Shown here: positions 46,499-59,358 of the stretch, piece after piece
Numbering within the stretch: the first letter of the stretch is position 1
Layout: every line of letters begins with the position of its first letter
Assembly: GCA_033182465.1 (NCBI GenBank)
Contig: CP137320.1
Coordinates: 1,798,001-1,862,000 of the forward strand
Direction: 5' to 3'
Source of the DNA: Sanghuangporus weigelae
Lineage: Eukaryota > Basidiomycota > Agaricomycetes > Hymenochaetales > Hymenochaetaceae
Length of the DNA: 64,000 nt
Translations under genes and position numbers: made by a program
The notes under the pieces: generated by a model
Database searches by the model: none
Told to the model about the DNA's origin: nothing
Seen by the model: only the letters and a program-made list of their open reading frames with translations

Positions 46499-49400
46499 TT
46501 AAAAGAATCGCTTTTTGGGCGGCTTGTCCTCAGCGACGACCTTGACGTGCGTATGGTCTGATGGCTTGGAACTAGCGTAGCAAGGAACAATGCTCTTCAG
46601 CCACTCATCACCATCGTCTTCTTCTCCACGTTCGCAGCAATGATCCTGACAATAACCAGGGCTGTCAATCCCGGATTCTGAGGGTCTGTTATCGAAAGCC
46701 GTCGTGCAACCACACAACAGAGCGCTGTGCTTCCCTTTGCCTTTCAGAAGATCCGACAGTGTGCAGCGAGCGGTCGGCTCGATGTGCATCATTTGTCGGA
46801 TTGCATTGCGCGTCTCGCGAGGGAGCAAACGGAAGATCGAGTCCGCACCACCTTGTTGGGTCGTGTCAACGCTATCACTTCTTTGCCTCTTCCGCGGAGC
46901 CAGAGGAATAGTGGCATCCGAATCTATCTTCGGCGTAGATTCCGCTTCCTGACGAGGCACACGCGGAACTGGAGTAGGTGCATCCGCCGAAGGAGTAATA
47001 GGTGTAGACGCCGATCGAGGTGGACGACGCTCCGACTTCGGTGTCTCAGCGAAATTGGACATCATTGAAGATGCTTCCTCTATCGTAGCATCGTGCTCGA
47101 TTGCACGAAGTATAGGTGACGCAGGCGCAGACGTCGTCACTGCAGATGGACGAGCGAACGTCAAATCAGAAGGATCAATAGCACGGGGGCTTTCCATCTG
47201 AGATAGTGGCTGATCGGGTATTAGCATCGCAGGCAAAGTCGAGATCGAACCGCGAGGACGATGCCCCTGTGCGTCTAAAAGGTCGCTCTTGTACAACGAT
47301 CGAGCGTCAACGCTGCAACTCCCTTCGCTACCGGATTCGGAAGTGGGCACCGTTATTACTGAACTAGCGTCGCTTGATGCGAGCAACGATCCGTAGGTTT
47401 CGGAAGACGCAACACTCGAATCCTGATCCGCAGAGGCACCACTCGCTGATCTCGACGGCTGGCGGAGTGAACTCTCCTTCGATGCTTCGTTCGACGTAGG
47501 TGTCGTCGGCGGCGACAATTTCTTGGTAGGCTTCACTCGTAAATCAGGATGAGCATTCACGAAATTGCGGAAATTAGGGTCCGTCTTGGGATCAGGAAGC
47601 TTCCAGGGGAATCGTCGCAAAATCATGCAAAGGAAAATCATTGCGACACTCCAGACGTCCGTCTTCCGAGGGTCATAATTCTCTTCCGACAGGACTTCCG
47701 GAGCGAGGTAGGGATCTGAGCCCACAACGCCTGTTGCCTTTACTTGCTGCTTTCCAGGGTAATGAAACACTGTCGCTGTGCCGAAGTCAATGAGCTTGAC
47801 CACATTATCCTCAGTCATGACACAATTGTCAAGTTTCAAATCTCGATGAGCGAGGCCCATCGAATGCAAATACTCGACACCGTCGCAAATTTGCCGGAAG
47901 ACACAATAGATCTCTGGTCGGATCATTTTGCCAGACATGACGACACTGAAGAGATCAAACGGAGCAAATTCCATAACCTTTGAACCAAAAGAAAATAATT
48001 AGCGGCAAAACTTCAAACATAGAATGATCAAGCTCGCCTCATAGTAATGCCCATGGTCGCTGACGATATCCACTGTCTCAATAATATTCGGATGATGCAG
48101 CGTACTCCCGACACAAAACTCCGCGGTCACTTTCTTCTCATACTCCTTATCGGACTCCCCATTGCGTTTCGGGCGGAACTCCTTAACGGCATAAATGCGA
48201 CCTCCGTGCTTCTGAGACGCCTTTATTAAACGAACTGTACCACCGGCACCGGACCCTAAAATACGGCCCCACTTGCCGTATTTCTTTGTCAGATGCGCCT
48301 GCGTCGCATCGTGCAATGAAAGAATCACGTTGTGTCCGTGACCATTCTGATCATGACGATGTGAGCCTTGAAGGTGATGGCGGTTGCCGACTGTATGCAA
48401 TGCATGATGAAGATGTCCGAGGCTGATCGTGCTGTGACTAGACTCCGATGGTGAAACACGTCGAAACTTGCCTGCCTTGGAAGTGTTCGCTCCAGAGGAA
48501 CGAGTTTTCTGCGGTGACGCGACGAATGCGGCATCATCGATGATAGTACCATCTGGTCGCCCTTTGCCGTGCTTCACAACGTCATGCGTCACAGGAACAT
48601 CGCTATCGCTCGGCTTCTCAATACTATCTGTGAACCTCTTCTTCTCTGAATCTTTCCGAGAGAAGACCGATCCAACGCGAGATTGTGAGGGATGACGTCT
48701 GTGCGTTCCAACCATTCTATCGTTGACTGGTTGAGCCGACGGATGCGGGGTCGTATCTCCTCTATCGTAAACTTCTACATTGGTAAATTTAGAGCCGCGT
48801 GCCTGAGTGGCTGGAGTCTCGTGTGGTTCAGCAGGAGTGTGTATCGTCGTACCATTCTTTGACGCCGCACTGGAGGAAGAAGACGAAGCGGCAGCCTTTT
48901 GTACAGCACGTAATTGGCTAGATGATCGATGATGAGGTATATGATGATTGAGAAATCGTTTCAGATCGTGAAGTGGGTTGTGCTTATGTTGTTCCTCCTT
49001 CATCGTAACTGTCACTGTCGATGACGATGCATCCGTGTCCGCCGTCGGAGATGAGTCCGACGTTGCACCAGGCTGCTCTGATGGCGATGGGGGTCTATTG
49101 ATGCCGGTCGGTGAACCAATCCCGAACAGGCTGCGTCGTCGCGGAGAGCGAACGGAGCGCGACGGACCTGACGGCGCTTGCTCGTTGGGCGTCGGAGTCG
49201 CTGAAGGGGGAGTAATCTCCGGAGATGTAGATGGAGAGGCGGAGGGGCTCGACACTCGTTGCTGCGGAGGAGCCTGAGTAAAGTATGTGAATAATTGCAC
49301 ATTGCATAGTGAAGGCAAATTTAAGCAGAGACAATAAAAGGGAAATGACGGGAAGGCCGTTGAGAAATGCAATGACATATGATCATGAAAAGTAGAAGAT

Positions 49401-49818
49401 AACCTCAAGGCACGCCTGAATGAAGGCGGCAAACAACCACACAAGTACTTACCTGCTCCTGAGCAGGTCGACCAGGATCGGCTACTTCAGGTACTACGAG
49501 CAGGTTGGACTGACTCGTCCTCGCACGTATGCTTTCGGACTGGGACGTGTCTATCGAGGACCGCGACAAGGGCAGGGACATGGACCGCTGCGACACCGCT
49601 GTATCTGTCGAGCCACGGCGGGGCGAGGGACGGTGGTGATTCTGGGAGAGCGGGCTGGCAGGAGAGGAGGGTACTACTTTGCGTGGAAGGGCGGTGACGA
49701 TATGCAAAGGAGCGGGGCCAGCCGCACCTACAGCTGAAGAGGTGCTGGCGGGATTCGAGGGTGGTGCCTTGACGGGGAAAGCGACTGGCACAGGCTCCAT
49801 TGGCTTTGTGGAAAGCAT
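46499..49818 (-). CDS. HAL4/SAT4-like Ser/Thr protein kinase
   Basis: Three exons on the minus strand: 49818-49453, 49273-48038, 47977-46499, giving 1026 residues. About 440 N-terminal residues are Ser/Pro/His-rich and disordered. The kinase domain then shows the Gly loop [12 protein letters not shown], the Lys in [26 protein letters not shown] and APEVL. A long insertion of about 230 low-complexity residues precedes the last helices ([20 protein letters not shown]). The pattern fits the fungal Npr1/Hal4/Hal5 group, which regulates nutrient and ion transporters at the plasma membrane. Intron 1 is 179 nt. Intron 2 (47978-48037) starts with GC (GCGAGC after GAG). An in-frame ATG at 49944 would add 42 hydrophobic residues; the start at 49818 looks more likely. 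Confidence 0.88.
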
Positions 49819-52209
49819 TGCGAGCCTGGGATGCGACGACGAGCGGGACGCGAGCGGGAACGCTGCGTACGTCGAGGAAGTAGCCAGAGGGAAGAAGAGG
49901 AGTGATGGCGAGAGAGCGAAGGAGAGACCTATTTCGATTATCATATATTACTTATAAGAGAAGTGCCGTGCCGCTCTCGGCCTCGGCTTCGGCCCGAGAT
50001 TAAGCGAATCAGATTCAACTCGACATATCTCCCTCCCAGTCTGAACACTGCATCCCACCGTTTGCGCTCAATTTGCGAGCAACAAGTGCACCGATGCGAC
50101 ATACACGAAAAGTAGTCTCCTCATCTTGCTGCCTATCAACGGTATGCTCCACCTCTTTGGGTTACTCGACGGATCGTTAAATCCTTCTTCCCGATCCTTC
50201 CAGTCTTGGTCTACAGCCCAAGCTTCTTGTCTATCGCGCTCGCGAATGCCAACCGCTCTCCATCACCTCTCGCTCTTGACAAATAAGTCCGACCCTCCCG
50301 ATACCCGCTGTGTTTGTTGCCCCACATTTCAGCAACGCGTTCGCGTGCTGACTAAACGCCAGTTATCTGAGCCAATCGGCAACATAAATATTCTCATGTG
50401 CCCATTTATTTGTTATTTTTACTTACCCCAGACTCAACCAACCAACCGCGGGGAGAGAAGCGTCATTTCATTTCGTTCCCATCACATCACCGCGCTTCTC
50501 GTGCGGGTCGTCCCCTCTAACGCCTCTTTCCAGTTCACCCAACTCGAACGCGTTGCACGGAAAGCCGCTTTGAAAAAGCAAAGATATTCACCACACCACA
50601 TGCGGACACGCACCCTCTTTTTTCTTTTATCCCTATCTCGTAAGGTAAAACACAGTGATCCATCAGACCTTGGCGGCTACCAAGGCGTGTTCCTCGGAGA
50701 ATCCGACTCTGGATGGATGTACTCATCGGCATCGGCGGAGACACACACACAGTTAACAACAAGTTCTGATAAGCAAACTACATAATAATAATCGCGTCAT
50801 ATTTCCTTACGAAGAACCGCAGCCGGCCGGCTTAGTCTGAACGAAAATCTAATGCTAAGCAATGAGACCGGCTTCGGGAAACGTTAATCGTTGTTTTATG
50901 ACATCGGCTAGCTAGCGGGTTCGGTCTGCTCGGAAAGAGCGTCCCGAAAACAAAATCGGTCACGTCGGTATGACGAGTAAGTGGAGGTTCAATAAATGTG
51001 CCCCTTCCGTGCCGACAGGCTTTTGGCCAAGGGGCCGCCGCCGCAGCTCAGCTCCTCGGCCTCCTAACCCTGAGCTGAGCAATTGAGCAATTTCTCCTTT
51101 TCTTTTCCTTTCCTCTCCATTTTTGCCGTTTCGCAATAGTAGGTAGTAGTAAGAGATCTTGACACAAACCCCCGAAAGGTTCTATTCAGTCGTTTGGATT
51201 TGGATCGATGGATGGGATAAAATAATTGCCCCTTTCACCCCAACACGCTCGTAAATAGTGTTAGTAAGAATTTACAGAGAAATTTAAATTACACAGCATA
51301 GCCGAGTAAGAAATATGCAGGCACCGTACCTACCGACGGCAGCGGATGTTCGGATGCCCTGTCTGTCCAGGTGACGGGTACTTACTTACTTACTCCTGGC
51401 AATCTGCCGGTTAGAACAAGTTCTTACAATTCAATCAAGCAATTCAGAAAAACGCTGCGGGAAGGGAACGGAAGAACTACAGAGGAACTGTTATCTCCTC
51501 CTCACAAGCCATAGTCTAATATTATCTTGGCGAACTCTAGTTTTATTTGGCAAGGAAAGAGCTATTTGAGGTGATTGTAGCCTTTGAACTCATGGCTTGG
51601 TAAAAGTACATCGTCAGAAAAAATGGTGAAGGTCAGACAAATTCGAGTAACGTGTGCGGACGTTCGCCCTCGTCGGTGCCTGCACGTGTGCACCTCCAGA
51701 TGTCTCGGCCGATGATTACAGTCAGTGCACCATTTGCATTGCAGACTTTCAAAATTTCTTGTCATCTCTTACAAACTCCTGTTTGCTTCAAACCCGTGTC
51801 TCGGACGACGGCGACGGGTGCAAGTTTAAGAAGGGCAGGCAAGCATTATGAATTCACCTTTTTCGCGCAATTCATAAGAGATTCACAATTCTATCTTCTT
51901 GACGAATTCAAAAGGAGGAGGAAGGTTGCGATGGGACCTGAGACTGATAACGGGCGGGGATTGCGGAGCCGCGGCCCTTTTTCGGCTTCTTTCGTGCCAG
52001 AATGCATACTGGTCAAAGGTTGGCAACCCTGTAAATGCTCCACGCCATAAACAATTCAAAGCCGGAGAATTTATTGCCATATGCACCAAGTCTATACGAC
52101 AAGATAGCACAAGATCCTTGTCTTCGCGCCGCGCAGTCTTCCCCTTCCGACACAAGTCTTTTTATCCGGTAATTTTTAGCAATCAAGCCGGACATTCCGA
52201 CGATCTGGA
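49819..52209. other. Gene-poor region, 2391 nt
   Basis: Upstream of the kinase gene and downstream of PRP28. It is by far the longest stretch here without a gene I can support. It contains pyrimidine-rich runs, a CACGTG box (51683-51688), an 8-bp inverted repeat (51044-51051 with 51070-51077), and two plus-strand open frames (50126-50785 and 51652-52050) without domains or plausible conservation. A long 5' leader of the kinase, a noncoding RNA or an unrecognised small spliced gene are all possible. Confidence 0.5.
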
Positions 52210-55073
52210 TCAGTCTTGTTCCTCTCCATCTCGCTTCCTCTTCATCTCGCGCGACACGCGCGTCTGTGAGGCCTACATAGAAAAAGAATAGTCAGCAACC
52301 ACAAAGAGGTTGATGCTTTGAAAGACTTTTCTTACCTCGTGCTTGGCAAGCTCCGGAGGCACCTTCGACACCGGACTTTTGGCAATCTCTAATGAACGGA
52401 ATTCATTAATTTAACATTATAAGTAGTAAAGGATTTGGACAAACCTTGACGGAGGTCGTACATCACCTCATCGTCGTCATTCGTGAGGAAGGTAATTGCT
52501 GTACCCAGCTTGCCAGCACGACCAGTACGACCTAGGGGAGGAAAAGATTAGCCGGGAGATGAGCGAATTCATGGGACGAAGGTATGTACCGATACGATGA
52601 ACGTATGCCTCGATCGTATTCGCCATCTGATAGTTCAGGACGAGACTAACATCCTGGACATCGATACCACGACCCGCAAGATCCGTTGCCACAAGTATCT
52701 CTGATTCACCACTACGCAGGGCCTGCAGCGCAGCTTCTCGCTGCTCTTGGTTCTTCCCAGAGTGTAGGGTAGTTGCACGGAACTAGAACAATCCAGAGTT
52801 AGTTCATTTCAGTCCGTTCCCAAGAAGAAGAACATTAATATTAATGTGATTACTGACCCCTGCTTTCTGGATGTCCTTGCACACCATGTCTGCGGTCTTC
52901 TTCTGGTTCACGAAGACTATGATGGGTGAGGGGAAGCCCTCATTGCCGAGAATATCTATCATGCGTTGTCTAAAAAGCCAATGATCAGCGTCCTTCAACA
53001 GACCGAACTTCTAGACATAGGCAAATATACCTCTTCTTTTCATCTCCATTGACAAACTCGACGCGTTGCTCAACCGTGTCAACGGCCCGTCCAGCTTCAC
53101 CGATTGTGACAATTGCAGGCCTTCTGAGGTATTTTCGGGTTAGACGCTCAACGGCGGGAGGCATCGTTGCCGAGAATAGTGTCGTTACGCGCGTGCGGCC
53201 CTTCCGCACCATTTCACCATCAACGTTCATCATCATTCCTTCGTCTTCCCCCTTCAACGTTTCGGAAGGAAGTTGATCCAGAATGAACATTAATTCTGCC
53301 TCAAACCCAAGGTTCACCATCCGGTCCGCCTCGTCCATTACGATGTACGAACACTGTGAGAGCACGATTACGTGGCGCTCGATAATATCCTTCAATCGAC
53401 CGGGAGTTGCAATGATAATTTCTGCACCGTCACGCAAGTTGAATGATTGTTCTTCTACGGAACGCTATATTAAGACCAAATTAGGTCAGCAAAGCAAATA
53501 ATGATTGTAAGGTGAAGGTTCATTGATAAACGTACTCCTCCAACGATCGAAACACATTTGAATCCCAGTGGCGTCGCGAATTTGCGCGCCTCCGATTCAA
53601 TCTGTTGTGCCAGTTCACGTGTCGGTGATAAAATAAGTGCGTACGGCCCCAGGTGCCGATTATCCTCAGCAAGTGGCGGAAGATTTGAAATATACGTCAG
53701 CATCGGAATGACGAAGGCCGCCGTTTTACCAGAACCTGTAAGATTGAAGCACGTCAGATCCAATCCACTTAGAATGCTGAGGTGCGGTAGTACCTGTTTC
53801 CGCGATACCGATGAGATCGCGGTTTTGCAATCCAATTGGAATAGCTTGACGCTGGATTGGTGATGGTTCCTTGTAACCCACCTTCTCCACAACTTCCAAT
53901 ATTGCGGATGGAATATCGGACTCCGACCATGAACGAAGTGGATGGGGAATCAATCCGCCTAAGAGGGAATGCATCAGAACAGCTAAGAAAAGAAAGGAAA
54001 ATCATGACGAACCTCTAGTGGCAATGCTGAAGTCTTCTCTGAAGATTCTCCAGTCCCTTTCTTTCATCTCACTCAGTGGCTTTTCACTCCAATGTCTCTC
54101 ATCAACACCAGATTTCGCAGCTTTCCTCCTCTCCAAAGCGTCGGAGAATTTCACTTCTGTAGGTTGCGAGGCACGAGGGACGCTTCCGCCATCATCCATA
54201 CCTGCTAAGTGGCCCCTTCCAAACATGACCTGAGCTCCTTGCCTATTCGCACCGACCACCATTGGTGAATCTTCCGCAAGCGTATCATCCTGCTCGTCCC
54301 AATCAAACACAAATTTGCGGTCATTCATTTTGCGAATTTTCCTCTTCTTCTTGTCGACGCCTAAATAACGTGAACGGATTGCACTGAGATCGTTGTCATT
54401 CATTTGCGGGACGAAGTCTGAGGATGCAGCGACTAAAGCCGAGGAACCATTCACCGCCGGCGGGGGTGGCATTGAGGATGAGGGAGTAGCAGAGCCAGAT
54501 TGGGGCGCCGAGCCATTCCTTGCGCGATCTGCTCGTGGCGCAGTCGGTACATTTTGCATTCCCGAGGATGGTGGTGGTGGTCCTCGATCACGGTCCCTGT
54601 CGCGTTCGCGGTCGTCCCGTCTTCCGCCTCGCTGATCACGTCGACCGTATCTGCTATCTCTATCTCTATCTCTATCCTGGTAGCGATCATCATCTGTAAC
54701 AAGAAATGTCACTATATAAACTGGAAAGCGGTGAGATGAACATTTCACTGACATCGGCTGCCTCTGCCATACCTGCTTTCCTCTTCCCGAACCCGTTCTT
54801 GGGACCGAAAGGCCTCAGCTTCTTTCTCTAGCCTTTCACGGCCAAGTCGTTGCAATTCTTCCCGCTCTTTTTGTTCTCTGATTTCTTGTGCACGTTTCTC
54901 AATAGCGAGCTTTGCACGTTCCTCTTTCGACAGGAATCTAGGCTGAATTCAATACTTAGTCAGGATAGCAAAAGAAACAAAAGTGAATGATAATGTACCT
55001 TTGAGGCAGCTTCTTTATCTGCCCTCTGTCTTTCGAGCAGAGATTCGATTGAAAGTGGCTCTACTTTTGCCAT
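52210..55073 (-). CDS. PRP28: Spliceosomal DEAD-box ATPase PRP28 (U5 100K)
   Basis: Eleven exons on the minus strand: 55073-54999, 54942-54753, 54693-54013, 53958-53794, 53735-53536, 53464-53031, 52969-52858, 52782-52590, 52531-52445, 52388-52336, 52272-52210, giving 750 residues. PRP28 swaps U1 for U6 at the 5' splice site. The N-terminal third has a charged coiled coil and an RD/RS-like run ([17 protein letters not shown]). The helicase core shows the Q motif [48 protein letters not shown] and [13 protein letters not shown]. The HRIGRTGRAG motif is cut by an intron at the first Gly. The tail is basic ([13 protein letters not shown]). Fittingly, this splicing factor has one of the most intron-rich genes here. 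Confidence 0.97.
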
Positions 55074-55192
55074 GAAGATGACTGTAAGTGTTGAAGCCAA
55101 GAATGGGAACAGGATTGACGCCTCGGTTACCAAACTAGGGTAGTCCACGTGCCGTTCCCGTATCACCATGCTCATTCTGCCTTAGGACCACC
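55074..55192. promoter_or_regulatory. Bidirectional promoter of PRP28 and the MCH1-like gene
   Basis: Only 119 nt lie between the two start codons. A CACGTG palindrome is at 55146-55151, within 50 nt of the rightward ATG. Confidence 0.6.
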
Positions 55193-56924
55193 ATGTCGAC
55201 CACAGGGCAAGGCAAAGCGCGGTTATGGCCGCGCGTACAGCTCACGCTTACTTGCATCTCTATTGCAGCTAATGCGTCAGTCGTGTACATTAATCGCTAT
55301 CATATCAGTGTAGTTCACAAATGATTGCTTTCAGCTTATGTGCGGGTGGCATATTCACCTTCCCACTGCTCTCGCCGAGCCTTGCGGAACATCTCAAGCT
55401 CACCCAGCCGCAACTAACGACAATTGTACTCGCGTGGGTATTTGCAGTAGAATGATATTCCTATCTAGCTGCTGAACCACATGTAGCGGGATGGTAGGCC
55501 AGTACCCCTTCGCGGCGCTTGTAGGCAAGGCTATAGACAGATATGGCCCATGGTCATGTTCCTTGGCATCTTCTTTCCTATTCTCAATTGGCTTTGGTGC
55601 ATTCGCGCTTGAGATTGCCAAGACTCCGGATGATATTACGCTGCCCTCACAATCTTCCTTCGAGCGACTCACGCTGTTCTTCTTCATGGCGGGCTTGGGA
55701 ACAGTCACTTCGTATGTATTCTCTCCATGCGTCTCTCTCTTCTATCCTTGATTATAGGATTTGACATGTTCTCAGGTATTTCTCGTCCTTATTCGCTGCC
55801 TCGAAGAATTTCCCTGGGTACATTGGCATGGCTTCGGGCACGAGCATGGCTTTATTTGGACTATCACCGCTCTTTCTCTCACTTCTAGCTTCGACTTTCT
55901 TCACGTCCGACGCATACGGATTCAATGTTACTGGATTCGTCTCGTTCATGGCGGTTCTAGCCGGAGTCGTTCATATAATTGGTGCCGTGAATCTGAGAAC
56001 ACCCGCCGCAACATCGACAGATTCGTCGGTGAGAGAATCACAAGAAGATGAAGAGAGTGTTGCAGAACAAGATCCTGATGAACGAACGCCCCTCGTACGG
56101 CCGAAATCGGGACCAAGTGCAGAAGTTTCTGTCGTCCTTGTCGAAGAGAACCAGACTGTGTTCGATATACTGAAGGATCCGTATTTTTGGCTACTAGGAT
56201 TGACAACCCTCATTTGTCTTGGTTCTGTAAGCTCTGACTTGACTTCCAAGCATTAATAGATCTGACCATGCTATATTCATTTTAGTGTGAGATGGTCATC
56301 AGCAACATAGGCTCGATCGTCGTCTCGCTCCCATCTGCCTCGCCGGCTCCTTCTTTGTTCCTTCCGTCATCTACCGATGCTGCTGTCACCGCAACTCAAG
56401 TTCGCCTTCTGTCCCTCTCAAATACATTTTCACGATTACTGGTTGGACCTCTGGCGGACTTTGTGTCTCCAGTAGCATCCTATCTTCCTTGCGGAACAAT
56501 TCACTTTGCCCGGAAGCACCACATTAGTCGTATCGCATTCACCTTCGCCGCGAGTGCTCTTCTGGTCTTAACATTCAGCTACATGGAGCTGGGTGTTAGA
56601 AGCAGAAATGATCTATGGATACTTAGTATCGGCACAGGCATTGCATACGGTGGCTTCTTCACCGCACTGCCTGGTATTGTGTCGGGCGTCTGGGGCCTTT
56701 CGAACCTTGGAAGGAACTTTGGCGTCATCACATATGCGCCGTTCTTGGGCACGCCGATCTTCTCATACCTCTACGCATTCGTTGCGGCCGCACATGCTGA
56801 CAGTAAAGGAGTATGTGTAGGTCTTGAGTGCTGGAGATTGACGTTCGGAGTCGCTATTGGTTCGGCGGCTTTGAGCATGGTGCTGAGTCTTATCCTATGG
56901 TGCCGATGGAAGGGACGTGTTTGA
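55193..56924 (+). CDS. MCH1: MCH1-like major facilitator superfamily transporter
   Basis: Five exons: 55193-55275, 55335-55433, 55487-55711, 55776-56226, 56286-56924, giving 498 residues with about 12 hydrophobic segments. Early family stretches are CAGGIFTFPLLSPSL, LAGMVGQYPFAALVGK and AIDRYGPWSCSLASS (loop 2-3). A central hydrophilic loop (residues about 215-260) is acidic. The second half begins DPYFWLLGLTTLICLGSCEM and includes SNTFSRLLVGPLADFVSP. This matches the fungal Mch1 group, distant relatives of monocarboxylate transporters with a vacuolar location in yeast; the substrate is not known. The first donor (GTCAGT at 55276) was picked because it is the only one that joins NALCAGG in frame. 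Confidence 0.85.
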
Positions 56925-57288
56925 GATATATCTTATCCAATTTTCTATGCCTTTTCTTGGTGTTCGACCTAATGCTTTGGATTCCTGCATATTTATTTCA
57001 AAGACATGCGTATAATTCTTGACTGTTTGCATATCAGCATCGTACAATGTACTATATAGTTATCTAGACTTGTTCATTAGACGCTGTGTACAATGGAATT
57101 GGTTAATATTTGGTCGTGTGCCAGCAAATGTTATATAAGTATGCGTGTGTTTTCGTCATATGTAATTGGTAAGAAAAAACTCGTGTCGTGCACTTTGTAG
57201 GTATGGGTATGGAAGTCCGGCGAGTCCGGTCCTCCATCAACTTGGTTTGTCACCGCGACATTCAAGTCCAGTCCAGCGCAGACTCAAG
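56925..57288. other. Intergenic, 364 nt
   Basis: 3' flank of the MCH1-like gene and promoter of the FAR-17a-like gene. It is A/T-rich around 56940-57150. No gene is seen. Confidence 0.6.
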
Positions 57289-58311
57289 ATGTCCTCAGGA
57301 AGATCAGCAACAGCAACTGTGCTGCACTTACTGGCTGCAGGAATCATGGCATGGGGGTATATGAGCCTCGAGCAGACCGTCATGCATTCGACGATTATAG
57401 AGCAGAAGGGCGGACATTTGCAGTTCTTGACTATCCAGGCGTACGTACGCGTCCCTTTTTTTTTCTTTTTTCTTTTCTTTTTCCGAGTACAACTAGAGAT
57501 TAAGGCTTATAAACGGCTTTATGTTACAGGCTTGCGGTGTCGTGGTTTACGATGGTCCTTAGTCTGGCGTATGATTTTGTTCCGTCCAAGTGTACGTCTC
57601 TTGCAAGAAACTCAGTGCAGCAAATATTGATTGATTCCCGATTCAGTTTTCCGGAATGCAAAACGCGCATTCTTCATGATCGCGCTACCTGTACGCTCTC
57701 TTCGTTCCTCGCCATCCTCTTCAAGTTGCTAACGCCTGCCTAACAGCTCTCATTCGTAGTGACCTCAATCTATTGGTCCCTAATCACCTTCTTTCCATAC
57801 CTCATCGTCCCGCCCGCACCGGAAAAGAACGAGCCCGCTACGCCGTCCTTCGCGCAATATCCCGACGGTCTAGCCCGCATCCCCCTCAGTCTCGATCTCG
57901 CGTTGCATCTGACCCCCGCGTTGACACTTTTGGTGGATTTCTTCCTATTTGAAGAGAGTTACGGCAAAGCAGAGGCGGCGTGGGGCGCTACCGCTATGAG
58001 CGCCCTGTTTGGCGTTTGGTATGCGAGCTGGGTGGAGTATTGTGCGAGTTTTAACGGGACTTGTGCGTTTTGATTTCCTTTTATTCTCCTTACGAAACTG
58101 ATATTGAACTTGAATTTGCGGGGTTTGCTTGCTCTGTGGTGCAGTCCCTTACCCGTTCCTTACGCTGAACCCGTTCCCGATACGCGTTGCGATATATACC
58201 GTCGTGACCGCGATTGCATTTGTGTCCTTCCGGGTTATCAACGCGGTGCATAGTCGAGTATGGGGTAGAACGAAGTTTGAGAGCAAGAGTCGGATAGAGA
58301 AAACGGAATAG
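57289..58311 (+). CDS. FAR-17a/AIG1-like (ADTRP family) membrane protein
   Basis: Five exons: 57289-57440, 57530-57591, 57647-57690 (44 nt), 57747-58062, 58145-58311, giving 246 residues with about six membrane spans. Family-like stretches: GGHLQFLTIQALAVSW (with the conserved Thr-Ile), RAFFMIALPLSFVVTSIYW, and the paired residues in DLALHLTPALTLLVDFFLFE, which places the conserved His in LALHLTP. The human relatives AIG1 and ADTRP hydrolyse fatty-acid esters of hydroxy fatty acids with a Thr/His pair. Whether this fungal member does so is inference. The C-terminus is a short basic tail. Confidence 0.82.
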
Positions 58312-58439
58312 ACGGCGATTCTACTAAATGCTGTAGACGAGATCAATGGATACCGTAGATTCATATTCAACAAATAGTCTTACTTCACGTCATAAAGTGA
58401 TCGACGTACATGCTTCTTGCACTCACCATTTGGCCCTTC

Positions 58440-59358
58440 ATGCAGACGTTCACCCAAAGACTAGCACTCTCCAGACCGTTTCAAAATTTATGTCCAGCTC
58501 GCAGCGGTGTTCGTACTTTTCATAGCACGACGCCGGCGGCGCGTTCGTCAGCCACTCATCTCGCGAAGCGCGCTCCTCGTGGTCTTGGAACCACCCAGCA
58601 GCTCCAGACACGCCCTCTGTCGACGACTGCAACTTTCCGGACTACTTCATTCGCATCTAATGCTGGAATCTCGAGGCGAAGTATCTGGAGCTCGAAAGGT
58701 TTCGGGCTGGGCGGTGCACTAGCAGGCCTGGGACTCAGTTTCGCCGCGTTCCAGCTCCAAAAACCCGCTGCGCTATGCGAGGGTGAAGGTACGGCTTTCA
58801 TTTCTCGATTATTGTTTTCGCCATTCGACTCACTCTCTTTCTTGATATCTAAACTCAGCTGCAACGACACCGGCAACAGCACCTCCGCGCTCCAACCCAA
58901 CGCCGACCCCACTCCAGCCTGATGACACACTCCCACCTCCCCCACACTCTTCAGTCAATGTATACGAACTTGGATTCGGCACAGTCGCGGGCATATGTGC
59001 TGGTGTCTTCGTCAAAAAGGGCGCGAAGGCGCTCGCGTTCGTGTGCGGCGGAGTCTTCGTCTTACTTCAGGTACATTTCATTTCCTTATTCGCATCCATC
59101 CACTCAAAGTGCATCTCTTTCTGTGCACGCGTACAGTACTTGACCTCGTTTCGCATTTTACGCGTCAACTGGACGCACGCAGAATCACGTTTCCAGAATG
59201 CTTTTTGTTCGCGAACAACGGACGCAACGGGTCAGGAAGTCCACCGTCCTCCGACGGTGTACTCCCTCTTTCGTTGGATCGTGGACTTCCTCACTGCCGA
59301 CTTCCCGCCTCGCGCCTCTTTCATTGCCGGTTTGGCTCTTGGCTTGAGACTTGGGTAG
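58440..59358 (+). CDS. FUN14-domain mitochondrial membrane protein
   Basis: Three exons: 58440-58788, 58859-59070, 59137-59358, giving 260 residues. The first 70 residues are Arg/Thr/Ser-rich with RTFHSTTPAARS and fit a mitochondrial presequence. A Gly-rich hydrophobic segment (GLGGALAGLGLSFAAFQL) follows, then a Pro-rich linker. The C-terminal FUN14 domain has VYELGFGTVAGICAGVFVKK, AKALAFVCGGVFVLLQYL, the conserved VNW, and a last membrane segment SFIAGLALGLRLG. Mammalian FUNDC1 is a mitophagy receptor; fungal members are poorly described, and I see no clear N-terminal LIR motif. An in-frame ATG at 58410 would add ten residues. Confidence 0.85.

Noticed and set aside
51652-52050. Plus-strand open frame of 132 codons downstream of PRP28
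   Set aside because: No recognisable domain, and it overlaps equally long frames on the other strand; not enough to call a gene.
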